The position numbers were made by a program, and so were the translations under genes. 16,231 nucleotides of DNA from an uncultured Lachnobacterium sp. (lineage in GTDB: Bacteria; Bacillota; Clostridia; Lachnospirales; Lachnospiraceae), in the NCBI GenBank assembly GCA_945971355.1, contig CAMFPD010000026.1, positions 1-16,231 on the forward strand. Reading direction: 5' to 3'. The first letter of the stretch is position 1, and every line of letters starts with the position of its first letter. Shown piece by piece: positions 1 to 5,368 of this stretch. The notes under the pieces are model-generated. The model did not search any database and was not told where the DNA came from. It saw nothing but the letters and a program-made list of their open reading frames with translations.

Positions 1-13
1 AAGCACATATTCC

Positions 14-42
14 TTGACAAATAAGTAATAATGCATTACTTT
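14..42 (+). promoter_or_regulatory. Promoter of the MarR-family gene
   Basis: A perfect -35 TTGACA (14-19) is followed after 17 bp by TACTTT (37-42), a weak -10. It lies about 40 bp before the MarR start codon. Both palindromic sites described below overlap or directly follow it, which suggests it is controlled by the MarR protein itself. Confidence 0.55.
23..41. promoter_or_regulatory. Candidate MarR operator 1 (over the -10)
   Basis: Inverted repeat AAGTAAT-N5-ATTACTT with 7-bp arms, covering the spacer and -10 of the promoter. The GTAAT/ATTAC half-site is the same as in the second palindrome at 48-63. Within it, TAATGCATTA (29-38) is itself a perfect palindrome. Confidence 0.45.
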
Positions 43-47
43 TTGAA

Positions 48-63
48 ATGTAATATATTACAT
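48..63. promoter_or_regulatory. Candidate MarR operator 2 (perfect 16-bp palindrome)
   Basis: ATGTAATATATTACAT is a perfect 16-bp palindrome between the promoter and the ribosome binding site. MarR dimers typically bind palindromes of about 16-20 bp at their own promoter, so this is a good autorepression site. Binding is inferred from position and symmetry only. Confidence 0.6.
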
Positions 64-82
64 AAACAGGGTGGAAATTATA

Positions 83-553
83 ATGCAAATAAGTGAAGTT
101 GTAGAGAATGAAAATGTTGATTTTACAGGAATTGATTTGTCGTATTTTTTAATAGGACTCCTTAGTGCCTTTGACAATAGATTTCAGGCAATTGCAGATA
201 AATCAATGAGGGAGATAAGCTGGAAACAGTTTTTTGCGATTATATGTATCAGCTTATGCAAGAAATCACCTACATTGAATGAATTGGCAGAAGTGATGGG
301 ATGCTCACACCAAAATGTGAAGCAGATTCTTCTCAAACTGGAGAAAAAAGGTTTTGTGAATATGGTTGTTGATGAAAAAGACAAGAGGAAACAGAGAATA
401 GAGATTACAGATTATTGCAGGGAATTTTGCCAGAAAAATGATGAAGGTGGCAATATCATAATGAAAAAAATGTTTGAAGATATTTCAGAGGAGCAGCTTA
501 AGGTAACCATTCAGACAATTATGCAGATGGAAAAAAATTTGGTCAGGGAATAA
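83..553 (+). CDS. MarR-family transcriptional regulator
   Basis: A cytoplasmic winged-helix DNA-binding protein of 156 residues, a usual MarR length. The helix-turn-helix covers roughly residues 62-94 (LNELAEVMGCSHQNVKQIL) and the wing follows (DEKDKRKQRIEIT, ending near residue 109). An N-terminal helical stretch and C-terminal helices would form the dimer interface. I chose the ATG at 83 because AGGGTGG (68-74) is well spaced from it; a GTG at 71 lies inside that binding site. Two palindromes sit at its promoter, so autoregulation is likely. The hybrid kinase downstream has its own promoter, so any co-regulation is a guess. The ligand and targets cannot be read from the sequence. Family assignment is firm; the specific role is unknown. 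Confidence 0.88.
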   Translation: MQISEVVENENVDFTGIDLSYFLIGLLSAFDNRFQAIADKSMREISWKQFFAIICISLCKKSPTLNELAEVMGCSHQNVKQILLKLEKKGFVNMVVDEKDKRKQRIEITDYCREFCQKNDEGGNIIMKKMFEDISEEQLKVTIQTIMQMEKNLVRE

Positions 554-574
554 GTAATGGAAAACATAAACAAG

Positions 575-603
575 TTCACAAAATAGTGGATAGGTGCTAG
601 AAT
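575..603 (+). promoter_or_regulatory. Promoter of the hybrid histidine kinase
   Basis: TTCACA (575-580), a 17-bp spacer, and an extended -10 TGcTAGAAT (-10 at 598-603). Both boxes match consensus at 5 of 6 positions. Transcription would start near 610, leaving a leader of about 70 nt before the ribosome binding site AGGGGG (668-673). Confidence 0.6.
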
Positions 604-680
604 TGTATATAGAAATGCATTAAATTAGGGAAATTTCACAAACAACACAGAATAATCTTTGGCATACAGGGGGACATAAT

Positions 681-2954
681 ATGAAAAAATCTAAATATGG
701 TTTAAAAAATATGCTGCTATATGCTGGATTAGAAAAAGAAGAATATGGTAAAATCAGTGCTTCATATTTGGAACAAAACTGGATAGCATTGTTTGTGTTT
801 TCATTGCTATTATCTATAATGACATTTGGATTTTTCATATTAAGTTATGTTAATGATTCATTCCAGAACTGCCGTTACATATATCTGGCTACAGGTGTAA
901 TTTCGTTATTTATTTCAGTGATAGATTTTAGAATAGGAAAAAATAATGTAAATGCTATTTCTCATTTATGTTTTTGGTTTAATGTAGTGACATATATGAT
1001 GGGAATACTGAATGGTACTATATGTAATCCAAATAATTTTGCTGTAACATTTATAGTGCTAATTGTAGCTGTGCCAATGATATTTAACGAAAAACCAGCT
1101 ATTTTGATGGGAGAGATGGCAGGAGCTTGTGTACTATTTGTAATATTGGTGCTTAATATAAAGCTTAGTGATATTGCATGGACTGATATTGCAAATGTGG
1201 TGTCATTTTTTGTAATCAGTTTTGTGCTAAATATGTATTCTGCTCATATTAGGATGATGGGATATCTGTCAAAATGCAATGAAACTGAGGCCAGAAAGAG
1301 AATGGAGGATGTGGCGGCAGAGCAGGAAATACAGCTTGAGGAAATTACATCTCTCAACAATTTACTGGAAAAAGAGCACGATAAGATTCAGAAACAGTAT
1401 CAGCTTGTTGAGACTATCAGTAAAGAAACAGCAGATGTATTTATAATTGATATAAAATGCAGAACCTCAACAACCATAAAGGTTGGGGGAATTATGCTGG
1501 CGGACGAGAAACAAGGGGTGCGCAATTATGAGGAAACCTGGTTATGGTATGTGGAAAAATATGTACATCCAGATGATAGGGCAGAGATTTTAGATGCTGT
1601 AAAAATTGAAAATGTTATTAAGAAACTTGAAAATGAAGATGAGTTTTCTATTAGATATCGCTTGGCAAACAGCGAAGAATCAAAAAATTATCAGTTAAAA
1701 TTTAGTTATCTGGGAAAAAAAGGATCTAATTTTATAGTTTTTGGTATTCGTTGCATTGACGATATTATTCGTGTGGAAAAGGAGCAACAGGCAGTACTAG
1801 AATCAGCAAATAGAGCAAAGTCAACGTTTTTGTTTAATATGTCACATGATATCAGAACTCCAATGAACGCAATTGTTGGATATACAGAGCTTATTCTTAA
1901 GCATAGCAATGACTGGGAAATGTGTTTGAATTACTTGGGAAAGATACGTTCTTCCAGCGACTTTCTACTTTCACTTATAAATAATGTGTTAGAGATGGCT
2001 CGTATTGAAAGTGGTAAGGTTGTCCTTGACGAAGCGCCATTTGAAACAGGGAAAATTGCAGAGGAAGTAGTTGCAGTATATTCAGAGCTTATGAAGAATA
2101 AGAACATTGAATTTATACATACATTGGATGTTCACACAAAGTATATATTTGCAGACAAGGTTAAGATAAAGGAAATACTCTTAAACTTAGTTTCAAATGC
2201 TTATAAATATACTCCTGAAGGAGGGAGAATTGTTTTTGCCAGACGGGAATTACCTTGTGAAAAAAAGGGGTATATTGTGATGGAAACAGTTGTTACGGAC
2301 AATGGAATAGGCATGTCGAAGGAGTATTTGCCAAAATTGTTTGAGGAGTTTTCCAGAGAACAAAATGCCACAGAAAACAAGATTCAGGGAACTGGACTTG
2401 GTATGCCGATAGTTAAGAAGTTGGTTGAGCTGATGGGCGGAACAATAACTGTAGAGAGTGAATTGGGAAAAGGAACTACATTTGTGGTAAGAATTCCCCA
2501 TAGAATTGCAGGAGTTGAGGATATCCAGAGGGATGACATAGTTGTGGTAGATACTGGGATTTTTAAAGGCAAGAGGATTCTTCTTGCAGAGGATAATGAT
2601 CTAAATGCAGAGATAGCGACTGAGATACTTAAGGATGTAGGCTTTGTGATAGAGAGAGCCGCTGATGGAATTATCTGTATAGATATGCTTCAAAAAGCAG
2701 ATAGCAATTACTATGATTTGATTCTTATGGACATTCAGATGCCAAATATGGATGGTTACAAGGCTACAAAGATTATCAGAACAATGGATGATCCTGCTAG
2801 AAGAAATATTCCGATTATTGCCATGACGGCAAATGCCTTTGAGGAGGATAAGAGGGATGCTCTATCTGCAGGCATGGATGGACATATAGCTAAGCCAATA
2901 AAGGTTAATAAACTTATGGAGATGATTGCGGTAATAATACAAAAAGCTAAATAA
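681..2954 (+). CDS. Membrane-bound hybrid histidine kinase/response regulator
   Basis: A 757-residue sensor kinase with a fused receiver. About five or six hydrophobic segments fill residues 34-190, followed by a charged coiled coil (about 200-245). A PAS-like region (about 245-365, with the VHPDDR signature near 295) precedes the kinase core. The H-box is FNMSHDIRTPMNA with phospho-acceptor His389. The ATPase domain shows the N-box (LNLVSNAYKYTPEGG, N502/N506), G1 (DNGIGM, 540-545), F-box (LFEEFSR) and G2 (GTGLGM, 570-575). The receiver (about 631-753) keeps E637/D638, phospho-Asp684, T716 and K738, so every catalytic residue needed for a His-to-Asp relay is present. No HPt domain or output domain is encoded, so a separate HPt protein or partner regulator would be needed to pass the signal on. 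The signal is unknown. Confidence 0.93.
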   Translation: MKKSKYGLKNMLLYAGLEKEEYGKISASYLEQNWIALFVFSLLLSIMTFGFFILSYVNDSFQNCRYIYLATGVISLFISVIDFRIGKNNVNAISHLCFWFNVVTYMMGILNGTICNPNNFAVTFIVLIVAVPMIFNEKPAILMGEMAGACVLFVILVLNIKLSDIAWTDIANVVSFFVISFVLNMYSAHIRMMGYLSKCNETEARKRMEDVAAEQEIQLEEITSLNNLLEKEHDKIQKQYQLVETISKETADVFIIDIKCRTSTTIKVGGIMLADEKQGVRNYEETWLWYVEKYVHPDDRAEILDAVKIENVIKKLENEDEFSIRYRLANSEESKNYQLKFSYLGKKGSNFIVFGIRCIDDIIRVEKEQQAVLESANRAKSTFLFNMSHDIRTPMNAIVGYTELILKHSNDWEMCLNYLGKIRSSSDFLLSLINNVLEMARIESGKVVLDEAPFETGKIAEEVVAVYSELMKNKNIEFIHTLDVHTKYIFADKVKIKEILLNLVSNAYKYTPEGGRIVFARRELPCEKKGYIVMETVVTDNGIGMSKEYLPKLFEEFSREQNATENKIQGTGLGMPIVKKLVELMGGTITVESELGKGTTFVVRIPHRIAGVEDIQRDDIVVVDTGIFKGKRILLAEDNDLNAEIATEILKDVGFVIERAADGIICIDMLQKADSNYYDLILMDIQMPNMDGYKATKIIRTMDDPARRNIPIIAMTANAFEEDKRDALSAGMDGHIAKPIKVNKLMEMIAVIIQKAK

Positions 2955-2967
2955 TAGGAGATTAAAG

Positions 2968-3117
2968 GTGGATATTAGAATCGTTAAATTGCCAGAGATT
3001 GCCATTATTGGAAAAGTAATCAATGCATGGTACAAGCCGGAAGAAGATAAGAAATTTAAAGATCATGGATATGTGAAAGCAAATACTATATTGTTTTATG
3101 AGTTACCAGTAAGCTAA
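2968..3117 (+). pseudogene. Remnant of a GyrI-like/effector-binding-domain protein
   Basis: A short reading frame of 49 codons starts with GTG at 2968, 7 nt after AGGAG (2956-2960). Its first residues, MDIRIVKLPEIAIIGK, look like the N-terminus of stand-alone GyrI-like (AraC effector-binding type) proteins, which are normally about 150 or more residues. After that it does not continue recognisably and stops at 3115-3117. Its 3' part overlaps the ABC-transporter remnant on the other strand. I read it as a truncated gene that kept its start signals; a genuine small protein is the alternative. The family call rests on about 16 residues and is tentative. Confidence 0.4.
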
Positions 3118-3340
3118 GGCTTCGACTAGAAAGAGATACCATAAGAAGAGTTACAGTCTGGCGTTGTCCATCGGAAAGAAGACTAACCTTTGAGGTCATA
3201 CGATCCTCCAGTCCGAGGTCAAGTTCTTTTAATAATTCATGAAAGTATTCTTTCTCTTTCTTTGTAATTCCCCAGCTTAGACCGCGCCTCTTGAATTCTG
3301 GAAGTCCTGTTACATCTACACCATCTATTAGGATTGAACC
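3086..3340 (-). pseudogene. Decayed ABC transporter ATP-binding protein fragment
   Basis: The minus strand reads open from 3340 to a stop at 3086-3088 but has no start codon; a stop lies directly upstream. The translation begins GSILIDGVDVTGLPE, continues with RGLSWGITKKEKEY and LKELDLGLEDRMTSKV, then LLSDGQRQTVTLLM. This matches the order in ABC ATPases of the substrate-binding/TrpXYZ-like importer type: the strand after Walker A, a charged helical segment, then the LSGGQ signature. The Walker A is missing, the Q-loop region between residues 18 and 19 (about 3284-3289) has been deleted, the signature is altered to LSDGQ, and Walker B is absent. A short LLVTH near the end may be the H-loop after a second deletion. 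It is a non-functional relic. Confidence 0.65.
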
Positions 3341-3377
3341 CTATTTTTTTGTATAATATTTTCATAAATATTTTTCC

Positions 3378-3411
3378 GGTTTCGAAAATATAAAAAATTT
3401 AAAGTTTCGAA
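3378..3411 (+). repeat. 34-bp direct repeat, upstream copy
   Basis: This 34-bp unit starts GGTTTCGAAAATATAAAAAA and ends AAAGTTTCGAA. It is identical at 31 of 34 positions to the copy at 3457-3490. Each copy carries a TTCGAA core near its right end; this copy has it at the left end too. It ends 10 bp before the promoter -35. Confidence 0.75.
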
Positions 3412-3420
3412 GGTAATATG

Positions 3421-3450
3421 TTGTATATAATTTTATTATGGTGATATAAT
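3421..3450 (+). promoter_or_regulatory. Extended -10 promoter of the AAA ATPase
   Basis: An extended -10, TGaTATAAT (perfect TATAAT at 3445-3450), with a weak -35 TTGTAT (3421-3426) at 18 bp. The two 34-bp repeats lie directly on either side, one ending 10 bp before the -35 and one starting 6 bp after the -10 over the expected start site. Confidence 0.6.
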
Positions 3451-3456
3451 AAAACT

Positions 3457-3490
3457 GGTTTCAAAAATGTAAAAAAATTAAAGTTTCGAA
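3457..3490 (+). repeat. 34-bp direct repeat, downstream copy
   Basis: Second copy of the unit at 3378-3411, differing at three positions (7, 13 and 21). It covers the expected transcription start and ends 11 bp before the ATPase start codon. A protein bound here would block initiation or early elongation. Confidence 0.75.
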
Positions 3491-3501
3491 AGTGTGAGCC
3501 G

Positions 3502-4701
3502 ATGAAGACAATTATCCGAGAAAAGTATTTAGAAAGAATTAAGGCATTAAAAGATACTCCAGATATAAAAATCATTACTGGCATTAGACGTTCTGGAAAA
3601 TCAAATCTTATGCAGGTATATATTGATTATTTAAAAAATAATTTTGAAGATGCCAATATTATTTTTATAGACTATATGGATTTAGATTTTGAAGAAATAA
3701 AAGAATACCATGCTTTGCACAAGTATGTGGAAGATAGATATGATAAGGATAAGAAAAATTATCTGTTTGTTGATGAAGTACAGCTTTGTCCGAAGTTTGA
3801 ACTGGCAATCAATAGTCTGTATTCAAAAAATAAGTATGATATATATGTAACTGGATCAAATGCCTTTTTGCTAAGTGCTGATTTAGCAACTTTGTTTACA
3901 GGAAGATATATTGAAATCCACATGTTTCCATTTAGTTTTAAGGAATATTGCGAGTATTATAGTGAAGAACAGGATAAAGACAAACTGTTTGATGAATATT
4001 TCATGAGAGGCGGTTTGGCAGGATCATACGCATATAATACGGATTTGGATCGAACAACATATATCAAAGAAGTATATGAGACAATTGTGAACAGAGACCT
4101 GGTGCAAAAATATAATTTACCAGACACACGGGTGCTTAGTCAATTAAGTGAATTCTTGATGGATAATATTAGTAATCTGACATCACCGAACAAGGTGAGC
4201 GACATTCTAAAAGCAAATGATGTACCAACCAATCATGTAACTATAGGAAAGTATATAAAGTACCTATGCACAGCCTTTGTATTCTACGATATTAAGAGAT
4301 ATGACATAAGAGGTAAGAAGTATTTGGAGACTTCAGATAAGTTTTATATGTGTGATACAGGAATGCGTTATGCTATATTAGGTAGTCGAAATATGGACTA
4401 TGGACGAGTATATGAAAATATAGTATGTGTGGAACTTTTGCGTAGAGGCTACGAGGTTTATGTGGGAAAACTATATCAAAAAGAAATAGATTTTGTTGCT
4501 CAGCGTGGTAGTGAAAAGATTTATATTCAGGTAAGCGATAATATTTCAGCTCAGGAGACATTTGAGAGGGAGTATTCACCATTGTTACAGATAAAAGATG
4601 CTTTTCCAAAGATGATTATTGCCAGAACAAAACATCCAAAGTATACCTATGAAGGAATTGAGGTATACGATATTGTGGAGTGGCTTTTGGGGGTAGAATA
4701 A
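3502..4701 (+). CDS. AAA_14/DUF4143-type ATPase
   Basis: A 399-residue protein of the common length for this family. The N-terminal AAA domain shows Walker A GIRRSGKS (27-34), Walker B YLFVDEVQ (87-94, D91/E92), a sensor-like TGSN (117-120) and FTGRYIEIHMFPFSFKEY, a family hallmark. A winged-helix-like middle (about 205-280) is followed by a DUF4143 region resembling a PD-(D/E)XK nuclease fold: E311 in VELLRRGYEVYV, D330 in KEIDFV, then IQVS at 342-345. The last motif has Q where active nucleases usually have E or D before V-K, so nuclease activity is doubtful. The ATG at 3502 lacks a strong ribosome binding site. The family is widespread in gut Firmicutes and its cellular role is poorly defined; mobile or defence-related functions have been considered. 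Here it is surrounded by gene remnants and a toxin locus. Confidence 0.85.
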   Translation: MKTIIREKYLERIKALKDTPDIKIITGIRRSGKSNLMQVYIDYLKNNFEDANIIFIDYMDLDFEEIKEYHALHKYVEDRYDKDKKNYLFVDEVQLCPKFELAINSLYSKNKYDIYVTGSNAFLLSADLATLFTGRYIEIHMFPFSFKEYCEYYSEEQDKDKLFDEYFMRGGLAGSYAYNTDLDRTTYIKEVYETIVNRDLVQKYNLPDTRVLSQLSEFLMDNISNLTSPNKVSDILKANDVPTNHVTIGKYIKYLCTAFVFYDIKRYDIRGKKYLETSDKFYMCDTGMRYAILGSRNMDYGRVYENIVCVELLRRGYEVYVGKLYQKEIDFVAQRGSEKIYIQVSDNISAQETFEREYSPLLQIKDAFPKMIIARTKHPKYTYEGIEVYDIVEWLLGVE

Positions 4702-4709
4702 AAGCTAGT

Positions 4710-4746
4710 AATAAATAAAAGAGAGACTTGAAAAATCAAGTCTCTC
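4710..4746 (-). terminator. Terminator of the toxin mRNA
   Basis: An 11-bp stem GAGAGACTTGA/TCAAGTCTCTC (4721-4731 and 4736-4746) with a 4-nt loop. Read on the minus strand it is followed by TTTTATTTATT, a typical intrinsic terminator. On the plus strand no T-run follows, so it does not obviously serve the ATPase gene. The antitoxin -35 lies inside this stem. Confidence 0.65.
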
Positions 4747-4756
4747 AATGTATAAT
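4728..4756 (+). promoter_or_regulatory. Promoter of the candidate antitoxin RNA
   Basis: TTGAAA (4728-4733), a 17-bp spacer, and a perfect TATAAT (4751-4756). No plausible protein-coding gene follows on the plus strand, but a strong terminator lies about 100 bp downstream, so the product should be a small RNA. Confidence 0.7.
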
Positions 4757-4762
4757 CATCTT

Positions 4763-4862
4763 AGAAAGGTTATCGGATGCGTTATCCGATTGCCCTCAGT
4801 AATATGATATTAACTAAGAAATAGCATCTGCTTGGGCGAGTGGGATGCTATTTCTTTTTATT
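4763..4862 (+). ncRNA. Candidate type I antitoxin antisense RNA (~100 nt)
   Basis: Bounded by a consensus promoter (4728-4756) and a strong intrinsic terminator (4816-4862). It would fold into two hairpins: ATCGGAT-gcgtt-ATCCGAT (4772-4790) and the terminator stem. It is transcribed convergently to the toxin mRNA and is antisense to its last few codons and 3' UTR. Its segment TTGCCCTC (4790-4797) contains CCCTC, which can also pair with GAGGG in the toxin ribosome binding site. No protein is encoded. The exact ends are predicted from the -10 position and the T-run. Confidence 0.6.
4816..4862 (+). terminator. Terminator of the antitoxin RNA
   Basis: A 13-bp stem AAGAAATAGCATC/GATGCTATTTCTT (4816-4828 and 4844-4856) with a 15-nt loop, running into TTTATTT on the plus strand. 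The toxin stop codon (4848-4850, minus) lies within it. Confidence 0.7.
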
Positions 4863-4931
4863 TCGTTTATCTATGTAAGATAGTGCCGCAAATATGACTA
4901 GCAACAAAGTAAGAACTTCCATTGTACTCAT
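4848..4931 (-). CDS. Holin-like type I toxin peptide (27 aa)
   Basis: A 27-residue peptide starting MSTMEVLTLLLVIFAALSYI and ending with a basic tail (DKRNKKK). One hydrophobic helix (about residues 6-20) followed by a short lysine-rich C-terminus is the pattern of the 'putative holin-like toxin' family (Hol_Tox; related in type to TxpA/BsrG toxins), with the characteristic hydrophobic-S-x-I-D-K ending. These peptides insert in the membrane. The start at 4931 is preceded by AGAGGG (minus strand, 4945-4940) at about 8 nt; an in-frame ATG at 4937 is too close to that site. The ribosome binding site is held in a hairpin, the gene has its own promoter and terminator, and a convergent small RNA overlaps its 3' end. 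That arrangement is what makes the type I call strong despite the peptide's length. Confidence 0.75.
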   Translation of the reverse strand: MSTMEVLTLLLVIFAALSYIDKRNKKK

Positions 4932-4939
4932 GGGCATCA

Positions 4940-4962
4940 CCCTCTTTCTAAAGACTAGAGGG
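4940..4962 (-). promoter_or_regulatory. Hairpin hiding the toxin ribosome binding site
   Basis: On the minus strand CCCTCT (4962-4957) can pair with AGAGGG (4945-4940), the toxin ribosome binding site, over an 11-nt loop. Translation would be off by default, as in many type I toxin mRNAs that need processing or refolding to become active. Confidence 0.55.
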
Positions 4963-5013
4963 CAACTAATATCAGAAACGCATCCGCTTCTTTCTATGAA
5001 GTTATACGAGTTT

Positions 5014-5042
5014 ATTCTAACATGAATAAGTATAAGTGTCTA
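5014..5042 (-). promoter_or_regulatory. Promoter of the toxin mRNA
   Basis: Minus-strand TAGACA (5042-5037), a 17-bp spacer, and extended -10 TGtTAGAAT (-10 at 5019-5014). Both boxes match consensus at 5 of 6 positions. The start would be near 5007, giving a toxin mRNA of about 300 nt down to the terminator at 4710-4746. Confidence 0.65.
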
Positions 5043-5222
5043 TTTGAATCTGACAAAATTCCCTTTACATTTTATTAGAAAAAGAAATAATCAGAATCAA
5101 TATAATAAAGAAAATTATAATTCTTAGATTTTAGTTGCTAAATGCGTATTAGAAAACGGACACAGAGAGGTCTTGGTCTTAGAAAAACTTTTTTTAAATT
5201 GAGCATATTAATACAAAAGAAA

Positions 5223-5251
5223 TGTACATTTTTCCAGTGATGTGGTACACT
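5223..5251 (+). promoter_or_regulatory. Probable promoter of ychF
   Basis: TGTACA (5223-5228), a 17-bp spacer, and extended -10 TGgTACACT (-10 at 5246-5251), leaving about 110 nt of leader. In the AT-rich stretch 5043-5222 before it I see no gene or structure. Confidence 0.4.
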
Positions 5252-5368
5252 ATACATTGCTGTGATAAGGCTTCAAGGAAATAATGGAAGGTAAGTTTTA
5301 CACAGGAGAAACTTAAAAGATATAGAATTAAAGTAAATTCAATACTTTTAGAAGGAGAAATATACACC

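Larger units (their letters stand above)
4774..4986. repeat. Inverted repeats flanking the toxin gene
   Basis: Two nested pairs flank the toxin gene: CGGATGCGTT at 4774-4783 with AACGCATCCG at 4977-4986 (10 bp, perfect), and TTGCCCTC at 4790-4797 with GAGGGCAA at 4958-4965 (8 bp, perfect). In the toxin mRNA they would let the 5' UTR pair with the 3' UTR. The antitoxin RNA consequently carries the same sequence as the toxin leader. Confidence 0.7.

Noticed and set aside
3378..3490. Two 34-bp repeats as a minimal CRISPR array
   Set aside because: Only two copies, the spacer between them contains a promoter, and no cas genes are near. Paired operator sites fit better.
4937..4937. Toxin start at the upstream in-frame ATG
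   Set aside because: Only about 3 nt from the ribosome binding site core; ATG 4931 has normal spacing.
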